Of a stretch of DNA of 11,786 nt, positions 5,802 to 11,786 are shown piece after piece. The number at the start of each line of letters is the position of its first letter. The first letter of the stretch is position 1. Both the position numbers and the translations under genes were made by a program. This stretch comes from an uncultured Ruminococcus sp. (GTDB taxonomy: Bacteria; Bacillota; Clostridia; Oscillospirales; Ruminococcaceae), in the NCBI GenBank assembly GCA_946404705.1, contig CAMJES010000035.1, forward strand, positions 1 to 11,786, read 5' to 3'. The notes under the pieces are model-generated. The model searched no databases and was not told the origin of the DNA. It worked only from the letters and a program-made list of their open reading frames with translations.

Positions 5802-8183
5802 TTATTCTGCTGAACCTGCGGTAACGGTAGTTACCTCTCCATCTTCGGTTTCGGGAACGCTTGTAACGGTGCTGTCCTCCGAGTCGGAAGAGGTTTCCTC
5901 GGCAGAGGTTTCGCTTTCTGCTGTGGTTTTCTTGGTTGTTTTTTTAGTTGTTTTCTTGGTTGTGGTTTCTTCTTCGGCAGTAGTCTTCTTGGTCGTCTTT
6001 TTAGTTGTGGTTTTTTCTTCCTCGTCAGCTTCGGCGGTGGTTGTCTTCTTCTTGGAGGAAGATGTTTCATCGCTGCCGTCCTCGGAGGTTTCTTCGGGAA
6101 CAGTTGTTGTTTCATCCGTGTTTTCATCATCGGATGCGGAGGTCTGCTTTTTCTTTAATCTCTTTAATGTTGTTTCGCTTTCGTCCTCTTCATCCTCTTC
6201 GGGGGCGGTCGTTTCCTCTGTGGTCGTGGTTTCGCCCGACATTATTGCAGTCCAGTCAACGCCTCTTGCGTTCGGATTGAACGATGCCGTGGTGAAATCA
6301 TAGTCGGAAACGCTTTCTCCGTCACGGAGCTTGCGCGCGAAAACAACAAAACGTGAATTTGAGAACTCGTTTGAGCAGGTCGAAAGCACCAAAAGCTTAT
6401 CTCCGAACTCTGCCTTAACGGGGGAGATGATCTGGTTGCGCGATTGTACCTCGCCCATATACCAATCAAAGGTAGCCTCGTCATTGAGGGCTTCGATATA
6501 GTCGTGATAATGGAAAACAACGCCATTTGAGTCCTGCTTTTCGAGCGCATTTGTTACGAAATAAGCATAAATAAGGTATGTACCCGTTTCATACTCGGTT
6601 CTCAGCGTTACGACAGGGTTCTCGGCATAGAAATCGAGGTTTTGCTTGTAGTTTTTGAGGTTGCCGAACATTGTGCCGTCCTCTTGGTTGTGACCGTAGA
6701 GAACAATATTCGGGGAAACATAGTCCTCGCTTATCGTGCAGCGGTAATCCATAAAGATCGCGCCGCCCTTGTTCTGCTCGTCATAATAGGTATGCGTAAG
6801 GTAATATGTGTTGGTGGTATCGCTCGGGTCTTGAACGACAGGCTGATACAAGTCACAGCCGTCAAGCTCGATAAATCCGACTACCTTATCGCTTATGCCT
6901 TTATAATAGGACATAATATCTATGTTATGCTGCTGTTCTTCTTCCTCGGTGGGAGCAATAGTAACAACATTGCCGTCGCTGTCGATGGTCGTTTTTGCGG
7001 TGGTCGTTACGACCTCTTTTATTTCTTCAAGGTCTTTTACCGCTCTGTTCGACTGGATAAGAGTGCTTGCAAGCATAATTCCTGCGCCGACAAAAACTAT
7101 CACAGCGATAATGAAAACTATCTTGCGGATAATTTCAAAAACGCTGTCGCCTTTCCACGGAAGAATTTCTTTCAAGATGTTTTTCTTCTCTTTTTCAATG
7201 GCGTTATCGGCGTTTAAAACGTCGGGAGAAAGCGGTTCGGGATCAAAGGGCGGAATATCATCTGTCGTGGCAGCTTTCTCTTCGGAAGTTTGCGTATCGG
7301 TTTCGGAAGTGTTTGTATCGGAAGTGTTTTCCGCTTCGTCCGTTTCGGGTTCATCGTCCTCGATAATTTCGTCATCGGGCAGTTCTGTGGTATCATCGGA
7401 GCTTTCGGCATTTTCGCTTGGCTCGGTTTCTTCTTCCTCTATCTCTTCGCCCTCGGGTTCGGGAGTGTCGGGTGTCTGCTCTTGTATATCGGGAACAAGG
7501 TCGTTCCAGTCGGGTATATTCGCAGCGAGTATCTGAATGGTTTCTTGTTCCGTTTCGGTTTCTGCGGCGGAATCATCAAGTCCGTTTTCAAAGACGCTGC
7601 GGAAGCTGTTGTTTTCTGCGGCGGAGGTATCGGAGAAATCTGTTACCGGAATAACTCCGTTCAGAACGGCTTGCGGTGCGGTTTCCTGTTCGGGTTCCTG
7701 CACCTCGTTAGTTTCCTTTTCGGAATTATCATTGGAAATATTACTGTCTGTAATATCCTCCGCTGTTTCGGAAGTGAGGATATCGCTGTTCTGTGTGGTT
7801 TCGTCCGTTTCTGCCGAAGCTTCGGTTTCTTCGGTAGGCTCGGCGCTTTCGGGCGAAGCTGCGGCGTCCAAAGCGGTGTTTTCTTCGCTGCGTTCGCTCA
7901 ACGGCGCGTTCGGAACTATATCGTCCGTTTGCGATTTAGGTTCTTCGGCAGTTTCCGAAGCTTCTTCGGGAGCCTGCTCGGCATTTGCCACGGTATCTTC
8001 CTCGGGAGGGACAGGCTTCATGTGACGGGGGACATACTCTCCCATCGGGGAAAGCTCTTCGGAAAACTCCTCGGAGAAATCATCATTCTGTATGCTGTTT
8101 TGCGGTGCGGCAGGTTCAGACTTTTTCTTGTCGAACTCCGCAATGATATCATCGACTGTAAAGTCGAACTTGTTATCAGACAT
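5802..8183 (-). CDS. Giant class-B-type sortase with acidic N-domain and Lys/Thr tail (sortase C)
   Basis: At 793 residues it is more than twice the length of its sisters. Residues 1-335 are Glu/Asp/Ser/Thr-rich and probably disordered, beginning with a short FDFTVDDIIAEFD motif. They precede the only membrane segment (about 354-376) and so should lie in the cytoplasm. An LPWKGDS motif (341-347) sits at the membrane. A Thr-rich linker (about 390-415) leads to the sortase domain (about 422-640), with His498 (LYGHN), Cys603 (LSTC) and Arg611 (SRFVV). Residues 650-793 form an outside tail: first acidic/Thr-rich, then KRLKKK, then KKTT repeats (about 724-754), then Ser/Thr/Glu to the end. No hydrophobic C-terminus follows, so the tail is not a sorting signal. 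Start ATG 15 nt after sortase B, with an AGAGGAA site overlapping that gene's stop. The core function is confident; the roles of both appendages are unknown. Confidence 0.92.
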   Translation of the reverse strand: MSDNKFDFTVDDIIAEFDKKKSEPAAPQNSIQNDDFSEEFSEELSPMGEYVPRHMKPVPPEEDTVANAEQAPEEASETAEEPKSQTDDIVPNAPLSERSEENTALDAAASPESAEPTEETEASAETDETTQNSDILTSETAEDITDSNISNDNSEKETNEVQEPEQETAPQAVLNGVIPVTDFSDTSAAENNSFRSVFENGLDDSAAETETEQETIQILAANIPDWNDLVPDIQEQTPDTPEPEGEEIEEEETEPSENAESSDDTTELPDDEIIEDDEPETDEAENTSDTNTSETDTQTSEEKAATTDDIPPFDPEPLSPDVLNADNAIEKEKKNILKEILPWKGDSVFEIIRKIVFIIAVIVFVGAGIMLASTLIQSNRAVKDLEEIKEVVTTTAKTTIDSDGNVVTIAPTEEEEQQHNIDIMSYYKGISDKVVGFIELDGCDLYQPVVQDPSDTTNTYYLTHTYYDEQNKGGAIFMDYRCTISEDYVSPNIVLYGHNQEDGTMFGNLKNYKQNLDFYAENPVVTLRTEYETGTYLIYAYFVTNALEKQDSNGVVFHYHDYIEALNDEATFDWYMGEVQSRNQIISPVKAEFGDKLLVLSTCSNEFSNSRFVVFARKLRDGESVSDYDFTTASFNPNARGVDWTAIMSGETTTTEETTAPEEDEEDESETTLKRLKKKQTSASDDENTDETTTVPEETSEDGSDETSSSKKKTTTAEADEEEKTTTKKTTKKTTAEEETTTKKTTKKTTKKTTAESETSAEETSSDSEDSTVTSVPETEDGEVTTVTAGSAE
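5922..6014 (-). repeat. KKTT-coding repeat in sortase C tail
   Basis: This stretch encodes residues 724-754, where KKTT tetrapeptides recur five times in two blocks split by an AEEE spacer. The DNA is a GTT/CTT-rich low-complexity run on the plus strand and is prone to length variation or misassembly. Confidence 0.75.
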
Positions 8184-8198
8184 TAAAGTTAATTCCTC

Positions 8199-9188
8199 TT
8201 ATTGGTTATAGATAAAGCTGTAATCGGGTTCTTTTGCGTTATAATTTATCGAAGCGAGCGTTGTATCGACCTCGGCGGATTCACCGTCGCGGACGCGTCT
8301 TCCGATAACGACAAATCTTGACGGTTCAAACTCATTCGAGCAGGTGGAAAGCGTTACGAATTTGTCGCCCTCTTGTATATCAACGCCGGTATTGATAGCG
8401 GTGCGTTCAAGGATATTATCAACGAAGGTATCGAAGGGGCGCTTTTTGCCGAAGTTTATGTAGTTGTGGTAGTCGAAGATTATTCCGTCACGGGTATGCT
8501 TCGGTTCAACTTCGATAACGAACGCCGCAACTATCTTGTAGGTGTATTCTTCGTAAAGATTGGAGAAGGTGAAGGTCGGGTGGTTGACATAGAAATCAAA
8601 GCCCTTTGTGCTGCTCGAGGACGGCTTGACCTTATAGTAGGCGAGCGTTCCGAACATTGTACCGTCACGCTGGTTATGACCGTAAAGAATGATATTGTCG
8701 CTCTGATTGAAGCTGTAATCATTGACGGTGCAGCGGTAGTCGGCGAAAACCGTTCCCGGCTGCGCTTTCTGACCGTAGAAATTGCGGTCGAGGTAGTAGT
8801 CGTTGTTATCGGTCTGGACAACGACATTATTGACGTAGGTACCGTCTATCTTTATCCAGCCTGCGGTATCGGGGTTGTCCGAAACGAACTGTTCCATGCT
8901 ATCAAGCTGAACAAGCGGCGGCGGAGGTGTTGTGACTGTGACTTCATCTTCAGGAGGCGCGGTCGTTTCAGCAGGAGTGGTTTCGGAAGTTATAACGGTC
9001 GTATGCGCTTGGGCAAGTTCTTCGTTAAGCTTGCGGTTGCGCCGCTCGGACGCAAATATGCATATAAGGATTATTATTGTTACAAGCAGGACAGCCGAAG
9101 CGACTATTGTGACTATCTTTGAAGCTTTGAGCTTCGGGGGATCGTCCTTATGCGGTATAAATTTATCGGAAAAGCTTTTGTTTGACAT
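8199..9188 (-). CDS. Class-B-type sortase, second in the operon (sortase B)
   Basis: A 329-residue membrane sortase. The short cytoplasmic N-terminus carries FIPHKDDPPK (10-19), a variant of the KGDS motif of its sisters, followed by a membrane segment (about 24-46). A Thr/Pro-rich linker (62-92, ending in PPPP) leads to the catalytic domain from about 93. His171 (LYGHN), Cys283 (LSTC) and Arg291 (SRFVV) form the triad. It shares the active-site stretch LSTCSNEFEPSRFVVI and the C-terminal AKEPD...IYN ending with sortase A, so these two look like the closest pair. It begins 21 nt after sortase A, with GAGAGG 8 nt before the ATG, and is followed 15 nt later by sortase C. Class B sortases of pathogens often anchor haem-uptake or pilus proteins, but no such partner is seen here. 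Confidence 0.94.
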   Translation of the reverse strand: MSNKSFSDKFIPHKDDPPKLKASKIVTIVASAVLLVTIIILICIFASERRNRKLNEELAQAHTTVITSETTPAETTAPPEDEVTVTTPPPPLVQLDSMEQFVSDNPDTAGWIKIDGTYVNNVVVQTDNNDYYLDRNFYGQKAQPGTVFADYRCTVNDYSFNQSDNIILYGHNQRDGTMFGTLAYYKVKPSSSSTKGFDFYVNHPTFTFSNLYEEYTYKIVAAFVIEVEPKHTRDGIIFDYHNYINFGKKRPFDTFVDNILERTAINTGVDIQEGDKFVTLSTCSNEFEPSRFVVIGRRVRDGESAEVDTTLASINYNAKEPDYSFIYNQ

Positions 9189-9209
9189 TCGTTTTACCTC
9201 TCACGGGGT

Positions 9210-10181
9210 TTATCTGTTGTAAATAACGTTCCAGTCGGGTTCTTTTGCGCTCTTGTTGGTGTAGGCTGCCGATGTATCGACGCTCGGGTCTTCGCCTTTT
9301 CTTGTGCGCCGCGCGATAACGACAAATCTTGACGGTTCAAACTCGTTCGAGCAGGTCGAAAGGGTCAGGAACGTATCGCCGTACTCAACGTCAACGCCCG
9401 TGACTATCTGTGAGCGTTCGGTAACGTTTTCGATAAAGCTGTTGAAGCGTTCCTTTGAGCTGAGGTCGATATAGTTATGATAATCGAAAATAACGCCATC
9501 GGCGGTCTGCCATTTTTCAACGGGAGTTACGAAGCAGGCGATGATCTTGTAGGTATCGGTGCTGTAATTCGAGCTGAAAGTGATGGTCGGGTGGGATTTA
9601 TAGAAATCGAGGTCGTGCTTATACTTGGCGAGGTCGCCGAACATTGTTTTGTCCTTTTGGTTATGGCCGTAGAGAACGAGGTTGTCCGAGCGTTCGCGCG
9701 CATTCAGCGTTGCACGGGTATCGAGGAAAATCGTTCCTGCTTTGTTTTTGCTGCCGTCAAACGAGCGTTTGAGGTAGTATTCGTTGCCGTCCTTGCCCTT
9801 GCGCTGAACTACGGGGAGGGCGATGTTGGTATCGTCTATCTGCACCCAGCCGACGGTGTCTTCATTTATGGCAAGAAGCTGCTTTGCGCCGGGGAGAAGT
9901 TCTCCGCCGTTGTCACCGGGGGCGATATGCGTTATAAAGCTGCTGTAAAGGTCTTTGAGCGAGCTGTTGAGGAATTTTGCGCTTAAAGACAGCCGCAGCT
10001 CGTTTCCGAGTATGGCTATGCAGCCGATAAGTATAACAAGGCAGAGCTGGGTGAAGATCTTGCTCACGACTTCCTTTGCGCTGTCGCCTTTCTGGATAAG
10101 GAGCCAATGACCTCTGCGCTGTTTCTTTTTTTGTTTCTGAGCTTTTTTATAGGCTTTTTGAGCCTCACGGGATAGAGCCAT
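9210..10181 (-). CDS. Class-B-type sortase, first in the operon (sortase A)
   Basis: A 323-residue membrane sortase heading the operon ("sortase A" here is positional and does not mean class A). The N-terminus is unusually rich in Lys, Gln and Arg (8-24), then LLIQKGDSAKE (27-37), then a membrane segment (about 42-60). Unlike its sisters it has no Thr-rich linker. The catalytic domain begins near 95, with His173 (LYGHN), Cys277 (LSTC) and Arg285 (SRFVV); a C-terminal AKEPDW...IYN ending follows. The start at 10181 has only a weak AGGAA about 13 nt upstream, but it gives the basic N-terminus, and the promoter at 10229-10257 places a leader of about 40 nt before it. Catalytic identity is secure; substrate is unknown. 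Confidence 0.94.
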   Translation of the reverse strand: MALSREAQKAYKKAQKQKKKQRRGHWLLIQKGDSAKEVVSKIFTQLCLVILIGCIAILGNELRLSLSAKFLNSSLKDLYSSFITHIAPGDNGGELLPGAKQLLAINEDTVGWVQIDDTNIALPVVQRKGKDGNEYYLKRSFDGSKNKAGTIFLDTRATLNARERSDNLVLYGHNQKDKTMFGDLAKYKHDLDFYKSHPTITFSSNYSTDTYKIIACFVTPVEKWQTADGVIFDYHNYIDLSSKERFNSFIENVTERSQIVTGVDVEYGDTFLTLSTCSNEFEPSRFVVIARRTRKGEDPSVDTSAAYTNKSAKEPDWNVIYNR

Positions 10182-10228
10182 TTTTATTATCAGTTCCTAA
10201 TCTTTTCTATATAATTATTAGTAGTATA

Positions 10229-10257
10229 ATTATACAGCAATTCTCGAAAAAAGTCAA
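10229..10257 (-). promoter_or_regulatory. Promoter of the sortase operon
   Basis: On the minus strand TTGACT (10257-10252), a 17-nt spacer and TATAAT (10234-10229) make a near-perfect sigma-A promoter, with an expected start near 10222. A perfect 12-bp palindrome GTATAATTATAC (10224-10235) overlaps the -10 box and could be an operator or chance AT symmetry. No equally good promoter was noticed between the six downstream genes. Confidence 0.8.
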
Positions 10258-10378
10258 GAAAATGCTATCGTTTTGTAGTATTTGCCAAATATAAGCGCCG
10301 CAAAATTACATATAAACAATAGATTTTCGGAAATAAGGCGTGATTTCAGAATATTTAATTAAAAATATACTCTCTGTA

Positions 10379-10407
10379 TTGACAAAATTGCAGATATATT
10401 GTATAAT
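10379..10407 (+). promoter_or_regulatory. Perfect-consensus promoter of nrdR
   Basis: TTGACA (10379-10384), a 17-nt spacer and TATAAT (10402-10407) match the sigma-A consensus exactly. Transcription would start near 10414, giving a leader of about 30 nt. It is divergent from the sortase operon promoter, with about 120 bp between the two -35 boxes. Confidence 0.85.
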
Positions 10408-10432
10408 ATCATCAAATAATTCTATGTATGTT

Positions 10433-10437
10433 GGAGG
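10433..10437 (+). promoter_or_regulatory. Ribosome binding site fixing the nrdR start
   Basis: GGAGG lies 7 nt before the ATG at 10445. The frame stays open further upstream, but upstream starts would lie before or inside the promoter and lack such a site. Confidence 0.85.
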
Positions 10438-10444
10438 ATCAAAT

Positions 10445-10903
10445 ATGCGTTGTCCGTTTTGCGGTTTTGAAGAAACAAAGGTAGTTGATTCCCGCCCTGC
10501 CGACGGTCAGAAGCGCCGCCGCAGAGAATGCACGAGCTGCGGAAAGCGTTTTACGACATACGAATCGGTCGAAGTTCCCGTTCTGCTCGTTACGAAAAAG
10601 GACAACACGGCGGAGCTTTTCAACCGCAACAAGCTTATCGCAGGCATTTCTACGGCGGTGAAGAAGCGCCCTGTATCCGCAGGCGACATCAACCGCATTG
10701 TTGAGGAGATCGAAAGCTATTATGCAAACAAAATGGTGACGCAGGTCACAAGCTCCGAGATCGGCGACAGAGTTCTTGCGGCGCTTCGTGAGATAGATCA
10801 GGTCGCTTACGTTCGCTTTGCGTCCGTTTACAAGGACTTTGATGATGTTGACAGCTTTATTGATATTATTTCGGAGTTGCGCAGCGGAGAGAAAAAACAC
10901 TAA
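10445..10903 (+). CDS. nrdR: Transcriptional repressor NrdR
   Basis: NrdR senses ATP/dATP and represses ribonucleotide reductase genes by binding paired NrdR boxes. The protein is 152 residues, normal for the family. A zinc ribbon with Cys3/Cys6 and Cys29/Cys32 is linked by the DSRP and RRRRE stretch typical of NrdR and followed by GKRFTTYE. An ATP-cone domain covers about 48-138, opening with VTKKDNTAELFNRNKL. The MRCPFC start is the family's standard N-terminus, and the GGAGG site supports it. It has its own consensus promoter and a terminator, so it appears monocistronic. No nrd genes are in the window, and the divergent sortase operon is not an obvious target. Confidence 0.97.
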   Translation: MRCPFCGFEETKVVDSRPADGQKRRRRECTSCGKRFTTYESVEVPVLLVTKKDNTAELFNRNKLIAGISTAVKKRPVSAGDINRIVEEIESYYANKMVTQVTSSEIGDRVLAALREIDQVAYVRFASVYKDFDDVDSFIDIISELRSGEKKH

Positions 10904-10913
10904 GCTCTATTAG

Positions 10914-10948
10914 TCCGACGGTTCGGGAAACGTTCCGCCGGATTTTTT
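10914..10948 (+). terminator. Intrinsic terminator after nrdR
   Basis: TCCGACGG (10914-10921) pairs with CCGCCGGA (10935-10942) with one mismatch. It is followed at once by TTTTTT and then GTTTT, 10 bases after the nrdR stop codon. Confidence 0.85.
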
Positions 10949-11060
10949 GTTTTGCAGACCCGAGCGGACGGCTTTCGCGCGGAGAAAACGGCGTTTTGCG
11001 GCTGTTCGGATATCGGGCTTCGGCTGTGTTTATTCAAATTGAAGCTGTAAAAATGCGTTT
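10949..11060. other. Intergenic DNA between nrdR terminator and argG control region
   Basis: A GC-rich block (about 10955-11030) gives way sharply to AT-rich DNA near 11035. I see no gene with a credible start and ribosome binding site on either strand, no RNA gene, and no T-box or other riboswitch pattern. The composition change is the only notable point. Confidence 0.5.
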
Positions 11061-11111
11061 TATACATAAATTGATGTATAAAATATAAAAATATGCAGAA
11101 ATAATTGCATA
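11061..11111. promoter_or_regulatory. Two ArgR-box-like palindromes upstream of argG
   Basis: Two 20-bp inverted repeats sit 31 bp apart centre to centre, about three helical turns. The first (11061-11080) has TATACAT and ATGTATA arms with a 6-bp centre. The second (11092-11111) has TATGCA and TGCATA arms with an 8-bp centre. They agree at 14 of 20 positions. Their size, AT-rich centre and place upstream of argG resemble ARG boxes bound by ArgR/AhrC hexamers. A further TATGCA half-site lies at 11133-11138, beside the -35 box. ArgR binding is inferred, not shown. Confidence 0.55.
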
Positions 11112-11145
11112 AAACAAAATAAATTTGAAAAATATGCAAAAACAC

Positions 11146-11173
11146 TTGACAAAAACAGGATATGGTGTATAAT
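11146..11173 (+). promoter_or_regulatory. Promoter of argG
   Basis: TTGACA (11146-11151), a 16-nt spacer and TATAAT (11168-11173) match the consensus hexamers exactly. The start is expected near 11180, leaving a leader of about 58 nt with no attenuator-like hairpin seen. Confidence 0.85.
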
Positions 11174-11224
11174 TAGTCTTGTACGATAAATGTCGTTGAA
11201 AATTTTATATATTTATATTTTTTT

Positions 11225-11230
11225 GGAGGA
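11225..11230 (+). promoter_or_regulatory. Ribosome binding site fixing the argG start
   Basis: GGAGGA lies 7 nt before the ATG at 11238. It rules out the upstream in-frame ATG at 11190, which would add 16 residues absent from known ArgG proteins. Confidence 0.88.
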
Positions 11231-11237
11231 ATTTAAA

Positions 11238-11742
11238 ATGGCAAAGGAAATCAAAAAGGTTGTTTTGGCTTATTCGGGCGGACTTGATACTTCTATCATC
11301 ATTCCGTGGCTCAAGGAAAACTACAATAACTGCGAAGTTATCGCTGTTTCGGCAAACGTAGGTCAGGGTACGGAGCTTGACGGACTTGAAGAAAAGGCTA
11401 TCAAGACAGGCGCTTCAAAGCTTTACATCGAAGATCTTACCGAAGAATTCATCACGGACTACATTTACCCGACTGTTCAGGCAGGCGCTATCTATGAGAA
11501 CAAGTATATGCTCGGTACATCTTTTGCCCGTCCTATCATCGCAAAGAGAATTGCAGAGATCGCTGTCAAGGAAGGCGCTGACGCTATCTGCCACGGCTGC
11601 ACGGGCAAGGGCAACGATCAGGTTCGTTTTGAGCTTGCTATAAAGGCTTTCGCTCCCGAGATGGAGATCATCGCTCCTTGGAGAATTTGGGATATCAAGA
11701 GCCGTGACGAAGAGATCGACTATGCAGAGGCTCACAACATTC
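11238..11742 (+). CDS. argG: Argininosuccinate synthase, 3'-truncated
   Basis: ArgG joins citrulline and aspartate using ATP to make argininosuccinate, the penultimate step of arginine synthesis, in the cytoplasm. The first 168 native residues are present, out of about 400 in the family. Residues 11-19 (AYSGGLDTS) form the ATP-pyrophosphatase P-loop signature. Residues 120-131 (GCTGKGNDQVRF) are the second family signature. The native frame ends with AEAHNI at 11741. The apparent continuation IGRASCRERV is translated adapter and must not be annotated as protein. The start is set by GGAGGA and by the MAKEIKKVVLAYSGG N-terminus. It has its own promoter and probable ArgR operators. Whether argH follows cannot be seen. 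Confidence 0.96.
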
Positions 11743-11786
11743 AGATCGGAAGAGCGTCGTGTAGGGAAAGAGTGTAGATCTCGGTG
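11743..11786 (-). other. Illumina P5/TruSeq adapter, reverse orientation (artefact)
   Basis: The sequence starts AGATCGGAAGAGCGTCGTG, which is the Read-1 adapter in reverse complement. All 44 bases pair perfectly with positions 3-46. The apparent terminal inverted repeat is therefore a library artefact and not a telomere or transposon end. Confidence 0.98.

Noticed and set aside
5869..6303. Apparent very hydrophobic plus-strand protein (Val/Phe/Leu repeats)
   Set aside because: It is the antisense reading of the Lys/Thr-repeat tail of sortase C; the hydrophobic pattern is a by-product of KKTT codons.
7290..8186. 298-codon plus-strand open frame antisense to the sortase C N-terminus
   Set aside because: It is a mirror of the Glu/Ser/Thr-rich coding strand, which is poor in antisense stops. 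It has no start signal and no domain.
10329..10353. Inverted repeat GAAAT...ATTTC upstream of nrdR
   Set aside because: Arms of only 5 bp in AT-rich DNA; expected by chance.
10385..10410. NrdR box within the nrdR promoter (GATATATTGTATA-like)
   Set aside because: Only a partial match to the 16-bp NrdR box, within AT-rich promoter DNA, and no convincing second box at the needed spacing.
10900..11145. 81-codon minus-strand open frame between nrdR and argG
   Set aside because: It crosses the nrdR terminator and argG operators, lacks a ribosome binding site, and its composition looks non-coding.
11180..11237. T-box or leader-peptide attenuator before argG
   Set aside because: The leader is only about 58 nt, AT-rich, with no stem-loops or terminator/antiterminator pair.
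1..11786. Terminal inverted repeats of a linear plasmid or transposon
   Set aside because: The repeat is exactly the Illumina P5 adapter sequence.

Overview
This window reads as an assembled contig from a Gram-positive, Clostridia-type bacterium, most likely a Ruminococcus-like member of the Oscillospiraceae. The assignment is inferred from AGGAGG-type ribosome binding sites, near-consensus TTGACA/TATAAT promoters, intermediate GC with AT-rich intergenic DNA, several class-B-type sortases, and Thr-rich TTT/ETTT linkers in cell-surface proteins. Both extreme ends are synthetic: bases 1-46 and 11743-11786 are Illumina P5/TruSeq adapter in opposite orientations. The biological sequence is therefore about 47-11742, and the first and last genes are cut by adapter.

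Layout from left to right. (1) The 3' part of a methyl-accepting chemotaxis protein gene (+) is followed by two strong hairpins (1092-1130 and 1154-1190) and an imperfect 12-bp tandem repeat (1304-1375). (2) A convergent small gene for a zinc-ribbon protein (1404-1868, -) has its own promoter in a perfect 18-bp-arm palindrome (1948-1988). The palindrome also overlaps the stop codon of the next gene and carries a mirror-image promoter on the other strand. (3) A tightly packed six-gene minus-strand operon starts at a promoter near 10229-10257. In transcription order it holds four class-B-type sortases (9210-10181, 8199-9188, 5802-8183, 4746-5786), a membrane-anchored SpoIID/LytB-domain protein (3291-4721), and a pyrimidine-nucleoside phosphorylase (1978-3294). 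Spacings are 15-24 nt, with a 4-nt ATGA overlap before the last gene. (4) Divergent from this operon is nrdR (10445-10903, +), with a perfect-consensus promoter and a terminator. (5) The 5' 40% or so of argG (11238-11742, +) follows a strong promoter preceded by two 20-bp ArgR-box-like palindromes.

How the parts fit. The centre of the window is the sortase quartet plus SpoIID. All four sortases keep the His, Cys and Arg catalytic triad and share a cytoplasmic K-[GD]-D-[SP] motif just before the single membrane segment. They differ strongly in their appendages. The third is 793 residues, with an acidic cytoplasmic region of about 340 residues and an external Lys/Thr-repeat tail of about 145 residues. 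No protein in the window has a C-terminal sorting signal, so the substrates must be elsewhere. A SpoIID-type peptidoglycan-processing domain next to several transpeptidases suggests a cell-envelope assembly locus, but that link is inferred from gene order. The phosphorylase, NrdR and ArgG are ordinary metabolic or regulatory genes.
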